Assembly (NCBI GenBank): GCA_048360435.1
Contig: DBGCOP010000008.1
Location: 1 to 14,062, forward strand
DNA: 14,062 bases
Source: Limenecus sp048360435
Lineage (GTDB): Bacteria > Cyanobacteriota > Vampirovibrionia > Gastranaerophilales > Gastranaerophilaceae
Direction of reading: 5' to 3'
The position numbers were made by a program, and so were the translations under genes. The first letter of the stretch is position 1. Each line of letters begins with the position of its first letter. The notes below the pieces were generated by a model, which made no database searches, was not told where the DNA came from, and worked only from the letters and a program-made list of their open reading frames with translations. Positions 6,854-13,949 of this stretch are shown one piece after another.

Positions 6854-7057
6854 CTATCGTTTACAATTACTGTTAATCCAAACTTTCAGTTGCTCTTTAG
6901 GGATAGTCTTTCTTCTTCCTATACTAATTACAGGAAAGCTTTTATCATTTTGAATTAATTTATATAAACTGACTGCCGAAATGCCCAAAACTTCTGCTGC
7001 TTGTGGAACAGTCATAAAGACTGGAACTTCTTCAAAATTGTTATATATTTTTATCAC
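6854..7057 (-). CDS. xis: Excisionase-like winged-helix/MerR-type DNA-binding protein
   Basis: The 67-aa product carries the compact helix-turn-helix of the excisionase family (HTH_17 type). VPQAAEVLGISAVSLYKLIQ (about 17-36) is followed by the wing 'FPVISIGRRKTIPKEQLKVWI'. Such proteins bend attachment-site DNA and tilt integrase toward excision, and they sit next to int as here (87 bp upstream of int, same strand). The start is uncertain. The longest frame uses GTG at 7057, but that GTG is part of the apparent AGGTG ribosome site; ATG at codon 15 (7015) gives a 53-aa protein that still contains the whole HTH. The small size and domain are typical for the family. Confidence 0.85.
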   Translation of the reverse strand: MIKIYNNFEEVPVFMTVPQAAEVLGISAVSLYKLIQNDKSFPVISIGRRKTIPKEQLKVWINSNCKR

Positions 7058-7070
7058 CTACTTTCTAAAA

Positions 7071-7098
7071 AAGAGGAGGCATTTATCTGCCTCCTCTT
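7071..7098 (-). terminator. Intrinsic terminator between the 47-aa gene and xis
   Basis: AAGAGGAGGCA (7071-7081) and TGCCTCCTCTT (7088-7098) form a perfect 11-bp stem with a 6-nt loop, followed on the minus strand by a T-run. It overlaps the stop codon of the 47-aa gene. It would separate transfer-gene transcripts from xis/int. Confidence 0.85.
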
Positions 7099-7240
7099 AC
7101 TGTTCATGATTAATTATTAGTTTCCATATTTCTTTTAGTGTTTTTTTATAAAAGGGATATCCGAAAATTAGCAATAATATTACAAAAACAAATTCAAAAG
7201 CCGAAATAACATTTTCAAAAAAATTTTTTATTTTATCCAT
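7097..7240 (-). CDS. 47-aa single-helix membrane microprotein
   Basis: A short frame opens at ATG 7240 with a textbook GGAGGT site (7247-7252) 6 nt upstream and ends at TAA (7097-7099). The product starts MDKIKNFFENV, has a hydrophobic helix (about 14-32, FEFVFVILLLIFGYPFY) and a basic, Lys-rich tail. It lies downstream of the coupling protein gene in the same direction and ends within a terminator. Small membrane proteins are common in transfer operons, but I see no family match; it could help the coupling protein or be unrelated. The ribosome site, position and terminator make it credible. Confidence 0.65.
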   Translation of the reverse strand: MDKIKNFFENVISAFEFVFVILLLIFGYPFYKKTLKEIWKLIINHEQ

Positions 7241-7337
7241 TATGCGACCTCCATTTACTTATATACTCTATTCTAACATAAATAATTTTAACTTTAGGTT
7301 GACGGATATTATTGTTACTTAAAAATGCATAAACGTT

Positions 7338-9134
7338 TTAATAATTATCAAACCTTGGTGCTCTTCTAGTCTTTTGTGTATAACTATATGGTGTATCACT
7401 GTTATTAACGGTTTTATTTAATCTGTCAGCTTTTGGATATCTTTTTAATATTTCTTGTTTTAATTCATTCTTATTTGAATATTTTATTTTTTCTTTTTCT
7501 CTTTCAGTAAGCTTATATGTATCATTGAATTTTATACCCCATTTGAAAAAAAGTTTCAATTTTGAAATCATTGGATTTGAGCCCGTTTTCATTACAATAA
7601 ATTGTCCTTTAGGCATTGATTTCAATTCATCAGGCGTCATAAGTGGTCTTTCAATCATTTGTAATGATTGCGAAGGGTCGTTTTTACTCTTACTTATTGA
7701 CCCTGACATAACCGTTCTATTTCCCATTGCTTTTGATAAAATTTCAGCAGATTTAGAATTAGGCGCAAAGCCTCCGAATATAGTCAATTGCGTATTATCA
7801 GTTATAATTTCTGCACCATTTTCTCCATAATTTTGATTTAGCTGGGCAAATGATTGTATTATTGCAACTATTGATACTCTCCTTGATCTTGAAGCCGAAA
7901 ACATCATTTCTGCCGATTCAATTTTCGGTATTGTTCCCATTTCATCAAGATACATCATAACCCTGTTGTCTAATTTCCCGCCTTTTTCATCTGCGACCAA
8001 TAAGATTTCTCTGTATAATTGTTGAACAATTAAAGAAATCATAAAATATTTACTTGAATCTTCTTCAGGCATAACCAAAAATACAGCTGATTTTGTATTG
8101 CAAAATTTTTCTGCGTCTAATGAAGTATCAAAACAAAGTATTGATTCCATTTCACTATCTAAAAATGTATTTAACCTTGAAAGCGTTGTTGATATAACTG
8201 ATGCCATTGATTGATCAGATGTATTAAGCGCAGCTCCGGCAAACCATTTTGCTTTATGTTCATCCGGAAGTAAATCCATTATTTTTGAGAAGTCATTTTT
8301 CTTACTTGAATCTTCCTTTTTCAATAGTTCTTGTATAATTTTAAAAACAGTTATTATATGACGAGTTCCTTTGGGACAAAATTCAGATACCAATAGAATT
8401 GATGCCGTTAATAGACCTTCTGCCGCATCATAAAAGTATGCATTTTGTCCATATGAAGAAGTGTCACTGCCGCTCGATATAATTGTCTTTGATGTTATCT
8501 TTGCATATTTTTCAGCCTTAGCTTTGTAAGAAATTTCTTCTTCATTTTCTTTCCAAAGATCCATATACTTATTAACCAGATACAAAAGATTGAATCCATC
8601 TGATCTTGTTGGATTTCTTAAATCAATAACCGATACATTATATCCATAGTATTTTTTTGCAATTTCTCCATAGTTTCTGTACAAATCACCTTTAGTATCC
8701 GAGGTTATGAAACTCATTCCTGAGGCACATGCGAATTCTAAATTAGGATATAAAAAATATGCTGTCTTACCAACTCCGGCAGCACCAATCATTAAAGTAT
8801 GAACATCTCCGTCATCTATTAATGCTTTTGTTCGTTTCCCAATCGTTTTTTGCCCTACAAGCGTACCTTGAATTTCCGGAAGATTTTTGCCTTGTCTCCA
8901 TAATTCAACTTCAAACGGAATTTCCTTATATGTTTTTCTTATTTCATTTTTTGTCGCAAAGCGAGCTGTGCCATGCTGTCCGTCACCAACCGTTTTACTT
9001 TTTATACTGTTCAAACTGTATATGTATGAAAAAACAGTGATGAGAAGAAAAACCAATCCCATCACTGTAACAACAATAATCAACGGTATTGTATTTTTTA
9101 TAATGTTATCATCTCCTAAATATATATTTGACAA
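7338..9134 (-). CDS. VirD4/TraG-type conjugative coupling protein (T4CP)
   Basis: The 598-aa protein has one strong N-terminal membrane helix (about 15-40). The VirD4-type entry motif GQHGTARFAT (52-61) follows, then Walker A GAAGVGKT (117-124) with ITSDTKGD shortly after, Walker B VMMYLDEMG (392-400) and a downstream SRSRRVSIVAIIQSFAQL sensor-like region (415-432). Coupling proteins are hexameric ATPases that pass the relaxase-DNA complex to the type IV secretion channel. Many have two N-terminal helices; only one is obvious here. The start is unusual. The longest frame begins with TTG at 9134, which lacks a ribosome site and overlaps the divergent promoter, while a good AGGAG lies at codons 6-8 and points to a non-AUG codon near 9104. 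A Lys-rich tail ends the protein. Confidence 0.93.
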   Translation of the reverse strand: MSNIYLGDDNIIKNTIPLIIVVTVMGLVFLLITVFSYIYSLNSIKSKTVGDGQHGTARFATKNEIRKTYKEIPFEVELWRQGKNLPEIQGTLVGQKTIGKRTKALIDDGDVHTLMIGAAGVGKTAYFLYPNLEFACASGMSFITSDTKGDLYRNYGEIAKKYYGYNVSVIDLRNPTRSDGFNLLYLVNKYMDLWKENEEEISYKAKAEKYAKITSKTIISSGSDTSSYGQNAYFYDAAEGLLTASILLVSEFCPKGTRHIITVFKIIQELLKKEDSSKKNDFSKIMDLLPDEHKAKWFAGAALNTSDQSMASVISTTLSRLNTFLDSEMESILCFDTSLDAEKFCNTKSAVFLVMPEEDSSKYFMISLIVQQLYREILLVADEKGGKLDNRVMMYLDEMGTIPKIESAEMMFSASRSRRVSIVAIIQSFAQLNQNYGENGAEIITDNTQLTIFGGFAPNSKSAEILSKAMGNRTVMSGSISKSKNDPSQSLQMIERPLMTPDELKSMPKGQFIVMKTGSNPMISKLKLFFKWGIKFNDTYKLTEREKEKIKYSNKNELKQEILKRYPKADRLNKTVNNSDTPYSYTQKTRRAPRFDNY

Positions 9135-9156
9135 TATATATTGTTTTTTGTATTAT
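9128..9156 (+). promoter_or_regulatory. Strong promoter of the divergent gene with 14-bp palindromic operator
   Basis: TTGACA (9128-9133), 17 bp, then TATTAT (9151-9156): a near-consensus promoter, with GAGGAG at 9173-9178 placed 8 nt before ATG 9187. A perfect 14-bp palindrome ACAATATATATTGT (9131-9144) overlaps the -35 and the spacer, the position expected for a repressor operator. Confidence 0.7.
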
Positions 9157-9186
9157 TAATATAGTAAGAAAAGAGGAGCGTAAAAT

Positions 9187-10167
9187 ATGATAAATGAAAT
9201 TTTATTAAGCCTATTTGCTGATTTTTTATACGATTTAATAAAAAAAGGTGTAAAATTGACAGCTGATGAACTATCACAAAGAACCGGATATTCCTACAAT
9301 GATTGCCAGAATATTGTGTCTTTAATTAATCCCAATGGTATAAATAATAAAAATGATTTGCAAAAACAATTAGATGGAACCAATATCATTAATGAAATAA
9401 AAAATAATTATTATAAAACAAATTTCTCACTAAGATTAGACTACATAATTAATAAAATAAAAGACTGCGTTCCTAATGCCAATATTGAGTGGTTATGTAA
9501 TAAGCTAGGTTATTCATCATCTAATGAATTGTTAAAATATTACAAAGTTTCAAAGGAACCAACATTTAAGTTTATAGATGACTTTGCAAATAGAATCGGA
9601 ATTAAAAAAGATTGGTTAAAATTTGGTGAAGATGATGAAATATTCGAAACTATTCACTTACATGTTGATAGAGAACTATTAGACTATATAAAATCCAATA
9701 AAATTGATACGATATATTTTGCCTTTTACAAAAATTCTTTATCAAAATATGACAATTCTGAATTGATTATTGTGTTCAAACTTAATGAATTAAAATATGT
9801 TGTTAATAGTTATTATATTCCTTTTGGAGCCTATGTTGGTGGCGGGGGAACGAATACAATTTGTGAATTTTATGTTTTTTTACTTTGGTTAAAGAAAAAT
9901 GAATACATTGATAAATGTCAAAGTGTTTCTATAACTGAGGAAATGCATAATGAGCTTGTATCTGGAAGAAAGTATGGAAAAGCTATCGATAATGTTAATA
10001 ATTCAATGGGAGAATTAGTTTCAGATTTTGCAAACACGAGATATTCTTACCCAACAGCAGAACAAAAATTGAATTTTTATGGACAGGCATTTTTAGAATG
10101 TCAAGAAATTATTAAGAATAATAAACCTTTGATTGAAAAGAAAAAAGAATATATGTTGGACTATTAA
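9187..10167 (+). CDS. Uncharacterised HTH-containing protein, divergent from the transfer genes
   Basis: This 326-aa, AT-rich gene is the only plus-strand gene within the element part of the window. Two segments look like DNA-binding helices. Residues 24-46 (TADELSQRTGYSYNDCQNIV) resemble a helix-turn-helix. Residues 82-148 resemble an XRE-type fold ending in the common 'GIKKDWLKFGEDDE' phrase. The C-terminal half (150-326) is a mixed alpha/beta domain with a glycine run GAYVGGGGT (214-222) and no motif I recognise. It has its own near-consensus promoter with a palindrome, so autoregulation and control of the divergent coupling protein gene are plausible. It could equally be a cargo gene such as a defence factor. 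It ends 15 bp from the convergent relaxase gene, with no terminator between them. Confidence 0.85.
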   Translation: MINEILLSLFADFLYDLIKKGVKLTADELSQRTGYSYNDCQNIVSLINPNGINNKNDLQKQLDGTNIINEIKNNYYKTNFSLRLDYIINKIKDCVPNANIEWLCNKLGYSSSNELLKYYKVSKEPTFKFIDDFANRIGIKKDWLKFGEDDEIFETIHLHVDRELLDYIKSNKIDTIYFAFYKNSLSKYDNSELIIVFKLNELKYVVNSYYIPFGAYVGGGGTNTICEFYVFLLWLKKNEYIDKCQSVSITEEMHNELVSGRKYGKAIDNVNNSMGELVSDFANTRYSYPTAEQKLNFYGQAFLECQEIIKNNKPLIEKKKEYMLDY

Positions 10168-10182
10168 GTTCTTTTAATTGTA

Positions 10183-12021
10183 TTATATTCTTAATCCCAT
10201 AGCCTGTTTCTTCTCATTAATTTTTTGAAGTGTTTTTCTATCAATATGATAAAAAAGTTTGTATTTATTATCAAATTCTTTCTTGAATAATTTAGATAAA
10301 TCATTTAACACAGCAAGGATAGCAGTGTAGCTCTGCCATTCCTTGCTGTTATTATTTATATACTCAAGAAGTTTTTCAGCACATTCACAATCTTTCTCGG
10401 CTGCTGCCATTAAATATTGTATAGCCTTATTTATGTCTTTTTCAACAAATACGCCATTATAATATATTTTTCCAAGTTGATATAAAGCATATTTATAACC
10501 GCTCGAAGCAGATTTGCATAAAAACTCCATTCCTTTTTGTGGATTAAATAAATCGCCGTTAGAATCAAAATATATTTTTGAAAGCTTATATTGAGCATAG
10601 CAGTTATTCATATTATCAGCTTTTATAAATGTTTTTTCTGCTTTGTTTAAATCCTTTTTTAGAAAAACACCATCCATATAGTATTTTCCCAATAAATATA
10701 AAGAGTGAACACAGCCCATATTTGCAGATTTTTTTAGAATTTCAATTCCGATTTTTGAATCATAATTTTTCGAATTATTATCAAGATATTTTTTTGAAAC
10801 TTGATATTCATATAAACCAGGATTGTTCTCATAAAAGAATTTATCAACAACATTCGCTTCTGCCGGCTCATCATTTTCATCAACAACATCGTCAAAAGTT
10901 ATTTGATTGTTGCAAATATTCAGTGCTTCTTTTATAATTATATTTTTCAATGGTTTAAAAATTTTATTTTGAGATAACGGTATGTAATTTGATTTCGTCT
11001 GTTGATACATTCCTATTATTTCATCATTGTATTCACACCATAAATTATATAATTCAAAGATGTTCTTATCATTTTCAAGTTCTTCAATGATAAAATCAAT
11101 TTTCTTTTTCATTGATTGCGGAAGGTAACCATATACTGCCTTCCCCTTATAATTTTCAAACTGTTTTGAAAGTCCTATTAATGTTTTTTCAATATTATCA
11201 TTTTGAAAATTTTTATTGTTAATTGAAGAAATGAGAAGGTCTATTTTATTTTTTACGGTTTCGCTCATTTGAGATCTTATTTTGTTTTGCTCTTTATATA
11301 TTTCAATTCTGTCGTCAGCAAAAATTTGCCTTGATAAATTCATTTTTAATTTTTCAAGACTCTCTTTTGTTATGAAGGCTTTTTGTTGTTTGGAATACAT
11401 TATAAGATGAATATGAGGATGAAAAGACTCATTATGGAAAGCACCATACCATTTTAAATTTGAATATGATATACTGAGTGCTTTTGCAAAATTCATTTTA
11501 TTTTCTCTTATTAACGACATCCAAGCCTCAGCATTATCATATCCCAATCTACATGCATCATCTCTTGAAAGTGAAATAATAAATGTATGAACATTATCAT
11601 TTTGATCAGCAATTTCATTTGCAATTTTTTCAAGATTGTCAACGGAATTATCAACATCAGAAAACAATCCATGTTTACCATAAGTTTCAACGCCCGGTCT
11701 GTGAGCAATATATTTCACATAATTTTCTCTTTTAGCAACCATATCGAGATTGTAATCAAGTGTTTGTGTAATCAAATCAGAAGCAAAACCTCTTGTTTGC
11801 TTTTCAAAATACAATTTATATTCATCTGAATTAATTGCAGAAGGGAAGTCTTTTATTAATTGTTTAATCAACTTTTTTTGATATTCAGTTACTTTCTTAT
11901 TTTGCCAACTTTCATCGGTAAATTCAACACCATCTCTTTTAGCAATATATTTCACTAAATTTTTTATGTTTGATTTAGAACTATGGCTCATATACCTCCA
12001 CTTTACAATTAATTGACTCAT
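10183..12021 (-). CDS. MobL/MobP3-like conjugative relaxase with C-terminal Sel1-like repeats
   Basis: The 612-aa protein begins with the relaxase domain (about 1-215). It has two copies of a Y-I-A-x-R-x-G-V-E phrase (25-33 and 104-112) and the HUH metal motif HPHIHLIMYS (H201, H203, H205; H196 nearby), which places the active site. Relaxases of the Firmicutes MobL/MobP3 type share these features. They nick oriT and stay bound to the 5' end during transfer. A helical linker (220-395) is followed by three or four Sel1-like repeats (about 400-550; for example 'YLLGKYYMDGVFLKKDLNKA' and 'YQLGKIYYNGVFVEKDINKA'), usually protein-protein contact units. A basic helix ends the protein. ATG overlaps the upstream stop codon (ATGA), with AGAGGAA upstream, so it is translated together with the RHH gene. 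The family name is from recall. Confidence 0.9.
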   Translation of the reverse strand: MSQLIVKWRYMSHSSKSNIKNLVKYIAKRDGVEFTDESWQNKKVTEYQKKLIKQLIKDFPSAINSDEYKLYFEKQTRGFASDLITQTLDYNLDMVAKRENYVKYIAHRPGVETYGKHGLFSDVDNSVDNLEKIANEIADQNDNVHTFIISLSRDDACRLGYDNAEAWMSLIRENKMNFAKALSISYSNLKWYGAFHNESFHPHIHLIMYSKQQKAFITKESLEKLKMNLSRQIFADDRIEIYKEQNKIRSQMSETVKNKIDLLISSINNKNFQNDNIEKTLIGLSKQFENYKGKAVYGYLPQSMKKKIDFIIEELENDKNIFELYNLWCEYNDEIIGMYQQTKSNYIPLSQNKIFKPLKNIIIKEALNICNNQITFDDVVDENDEPAEANVVDKFFYENNPGLYEYQVSKKYLDNNSKNYDSKIGIEILKKSANMGCVHSLYLLGKYYMDGVFLKKDLNKAEKTFIKADNMNNCYAQYKLSKIYFDSNGDLFNPQKGMEFLCKSASSGYKYALYQLGKIYYNGVFVEKDINKAIQYLMAAAEKDCECAEKLLEYINNNSKEWQSYTAILAVLNDLSKLFKKEFDNKYKLFYHIDRKTLQKINEKKQAMGLRI

Positions 12022-12443
12022 TCGTTTCCTCTTTGATATTGAACAATGTTTTCAAAATTTATTAACCCTTGGCACTTCTTTACATCTACGATACATTTTT
12101 CTCTAAGTTTTTTCAAATCATCATCTTCATAATCACATAAAGCTGCTTCAAAATGAGATAACATTGACAATTGTAATGCCATATTATATATAGATTTGTT
12201 TAAAACTTTTTTCATATTATCCAATTTGGGAAATACAGTTTGTGTAAAAACATCTGCAATATAATCTTGGGCAATATTTGTTTCAACATATCCGCAATAA
12301 AATCTAATAGCTCGATCAACAAATTCGGATCTGCTTTTACAATTATCAAGTGAATAAATTTTATCAGCCATTTTAATATTATCATTTGAAAGCCATAAAG
12401 AATATCTGCTTTTTTCCGAAAATGGAAAATCTTTATTAATCAT
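12018..12443 (-). CDS. Ribbon-helix-helix relaxosome accessory protein (MobC-like)
   Basis: The 141-aa product has an N-terminal ribbon-helix-helix pattern: a beta strand (YSLWLS, about 14-19), helix A (NDNIKMADKIYSLDNC) and helix B starting at SRSEFVDRAIRFYCGYV. The rest is helical and acidic near the end. Such proteins bind oriT and load or stimulate the relaxase. The next gene, overlapping by ATGA, is the relaxase, which fits that role. I chose the ATG at 12443, nine bases inside the longest GTG-started frame, because AAGGA lies 10 nt upstream and the candidate promoter start near 12456 leaves room only for this start. The non-coding region next to it is the candidate oriT. Confidence 0.82.
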   Translation of the reverse strand: MINKDFPFSEKSRYSLWLSNDNIKMADKIYSLDNCKSRSEFVDRAIRFYCGYVETNIAQDYIADVFTQTVFPKLDNMKKVLNKSIYNMALQLSMLSHFEAALCDYEDDDLKKLREKCIVDVKKCQGLINFENIVQYQRGNE

Positions 12444-12462
12444 TGTCTTCACATCCTTACAG

Positions 12463-12491
12463 TGTATATTTTTATATTCTTGTATTTGGAA
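12463..12491 (-). promoter_or_regulatory. Possible promoter of the RHH-relaxase operon
   Basis: On the minus strand TTCCAA (12486-12491) is 17 bp from TATACA (12463-12468). The predicted start near 12456 would leave a short leader with the AAGGA ribosome site. The boxes are only fair matches in AT-rich DNA. Confidence 0.35.
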
Positions 12492-12542
12492 ATTCTTCTT
12501 TTTTCTACGCTCTTATATATTTTAAACAGCGCATATTATAAA

Positions 12543-12625
12543 AGCTCAAGTCGGCGAGCATTGCTCGACGATGTTTATCGGGACTGTGTTTACAGCGCAG
12601 TCACTTATTCCTGCACAGAATCAGA
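12543..12625. other. Candidate origin of transfer (oriT): hairpin cluster with nic-like site
   Basis: The ~370 bp between the RHH gene and the next gene hold no credible gene and are GC-richer than their surroundings. A near-perfect palindrome is centred on CGAGCA-T-TGCTCG (12556-12568). It is followed at once by two small hairpins with the same GTTT loop, CGAT-GTTT-ATCG (12569-12580) and CTGT-GTTT-ACAG (12584-12595). Ten bases later comes TTATTCCTGCAC, close to the YATCCTG/Y nic sequence of IncP-type MOBP oriTs. The place next to the relaxosome genes fits oriT. The exact nic position and strand are inference. Confidence 0.45.
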
Positions 12626-12742
12626 CGAATATAACTCTAACAATTCGGCGGATTATCAAATCTTAACAAATGGCTCAAAAGCGGCTTTTTTGCTTTTGTC
12701 GGGCACAACCGTTACATTCATTAAAAGTACGCAAACATCGTC
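12567..12742. repeat. Long-range 10-bp inverted repeat across the oriT candidate region
   Basis: GACGATGTTT (12567-12576) is exactly complementary to AAACATCGTC (12733-12742), 156 bp apart. It overlaps the first small hairpin, so the two structures would exclude each other. The DNA between and beyond (12626-12813) contains smaller inverted repeats but no gene I can support. Confidence 0.5.
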
Positions 12743-12813
12743 TTACAAGGCTATATAATTTGTTATTTACTTCATATTGTTATATTACCGTTTCAAATGC
12801 GACTATTATGGGT

Positions 12814-13143
12814 TCAATAATGAATACCATTGTTCATATATAATTGCCAAGCATCCTCAAATGGCAAAATAAAATAATGGTTATTTCGCATAACCATCAT
12901 TCCGTTTTTGTTTTCCATCATGATTTGCACTCTGTCAACTAACCGCAGTTGTACAAGTTTGTCAATTGCTTTTACTACTGTGCCTCTTGATATTCCAAGT
13001 ACCCTTGATATTGTAGTAAGACTAGGCCAACATTCTTTCTTTTTCCCCGCACAGCACACAAGGTACGAATAAACAACAATTTCATATTTATTCATATGAA
13101 AAGCAAATATATTGTTTGGCATTTGATAAAAATTCTTATTCAA
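12814..13143 (-). CDS. Helix-turn-helix (HTH_36-like) regulator or replication-type protein
   Basis: With the TTG at 13143 the product is 109 aa; AGGAGG (13149-13154) sits 5 nt upstream, while the longer frame (TTG at 13164) starts before that site. Residues 4-70 form a winged HTH in the HTH_36 style: FYQMPNNIFAFHMNKYEIVVYSYL, then WPSLTTISRVLGISRGTVVKAIDKLVQLRLV with the recognition helix at SRGTVVKAIDKL. This domain is common in mobile-element regulators and at the N-terminus of replication initiators; here it is almost alone, followed by a ~35-residue tail. It overlaps the end of the upstream gene by 8 bp, which implies translational coupling. Its target is unknown; the adjoining oriT candidate is one possibility. 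Confidence 0.8.
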   Translation of the reverse strand: MNKNFYQMPNNIFAFHMNKYEIVVYSYLVCCAGKKKECWPSLTTISRVLGISRGTVVKAIDKLVQLRLVDRVQIMMENKNGMMVMRNNHYFILPFEDAWQLYMNNGIHY

Positions 13144-13366
13144 CAATTCCTCCTGTATTATCAAATTTATGTAAACAAATAAATATTGAATTTTTTAAGA
13201 GACCACACATTCTAACCTCTTGTTGCATATTCAAATCATCTATCAATTTATTCAAATAATTATTATCAATTATCTCGTCATTGAACAATTCCTCAAAATC
13301 AATAATATTTATTTCTTCATCGGTTTTGTAACAACGAGCAATCAATTTTTTTGCAATATCATCCAT
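13136..13366 (-). CDS. Small acidic hypothetical protein
   Basis: This is a 76-aa, Asp/Glu/Asn-rich protein with no recognised motif (starts MDDIAKKLIARCYKTDEEIN). I chose the ATG at 13366, three codons inside the longest frame (13375), because AGGA at 13375-13378 is then 8 nt upstream. It ends inside the next gene, with its last codons supplying that gene's Shine-Dalgarno sequence. Its two predicted helices and a short hydrophobic strand (SIFICLHKF) are all that can be seen. Confidence 0.65.
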   Translation of the reverse strand: MDDIAKKLIARCYKTDEEINIIDFEELFNDEIIDNNYLNKLIDDLNMQQEVRMCGLLKNSIFICLHKFDNTGGIVE

Positions 13367-13440
13367 TCTTATCATCCTATATAATTAAATCACATAAATT
13401 ACGACATCTAATTATTTCTCCCTAATTGTTAATTATATAT

Positions 13441-13728
13441 TCAATTATGTTTATTTAAAAAATACTCTTTTTCCAATTGTTTTAATTCGTCAAATTTATT
13501 ATCAATATAATTTTTAATATAATCTTCAACCCAAAAATACTTTTTCTCTTTAATGTCAATTCCAATCGCTAAATCAAAACAATCTAATGGGGTATAACAA
13601 TTTTCATCATAATTTGAATATATAAAACAATTAAAGCCATTATACATTTGATATTTTTTTGAATCATAATCAAATTTTTGTACTTTTGTAGATACAAAAA
13701 CAATCACATTAAAACCTTTGTACTTCAT
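13441..13728 (-). CDS. Small hypothetical protein of the element
   Basis: This is a 95-aa protein rich in Tyr, Phe, Asp and Lys. The N-terminal 60 residues read as beta-strands (KGFNVIVFVST...GFNCFIYSNYDE) and the C-terminus as a charged helix (VEDYIKNYIDNKFDELKQLEKEYF). ATG at 13728 has AGGAG 7 nt upstream and overlaps the stop of the preceding gene by 4 bp (ATGA). I do not recognise the family. It is probably co-translated with the RHH-like gene upstream. Confidence 0.7.
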   Translation of the reverse strand: MKYKGFNVIVFVSTKVQKFDYDSKKYQMYNGFNCFIYSNYDENCYTPLDCFDLAIGIDIKEKKYFWVEDYIKNYIDNKFDELKQLEKEYFLNKHN

Positions 13729-13940
13729 TTTTTGTCTCCTTGTTTATTTTTAATTATTTTTGCATCATTGTTCTTCATGTTGAAAAATTCTTTAACTTGC
13801 AACGGCACATATCTGTTATATAATAAGTCCAAATGTTTAGTCATTTCCGAATTCAAATCAACATTTTTCTTTTTTAAAAACAGATTTAGTGTAGTTAATT
13901 TTTCTTCATCGTATTGTATTGTTACAATTGCATTTTTCAT
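13725..13940 (-). CDS. 71-aa ribbon-helix-helix-like protein (resembles DUF6103)
   Basis: The short protein starts with a beta-strand-like MKNAIVTIQYDEEKL, then a helix (TTLNLFLKKKN), a turn and a second helix (LNSEMTKHLDLLYNRYVPLQVKEFF), ending in a basic tail. This is the pattern of small RHH-type proteins found in Firmicutes mobile elements and resembles what I recall as DUF6103. ATG at 13940 has a strong GAGGTGAT site upstream. It is coupled to the next gene by an ATGA overlap. It may bind element DNA; the target is unknown. Confidence 0.72.
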   Translation of the reverse strand: MKNAIVTIQYDEEKLTTLNLFLKKKNVDLNSEMTKHLDLLYNRYVPLQVKEFFNMKNNDAKIIKNKQGDKK

Positions 13941-13949
13941 AATATCACC

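Noticed and set aside
12462..12758. 98-aa plus-strand open frame in the gap beside the RHH gene
   Set aside because: Starts with GTG, has no ribosome site, sits over the hairpin cluster and candidate oriT, and the translation shows no domain-like pattern. Treated as non-coding.
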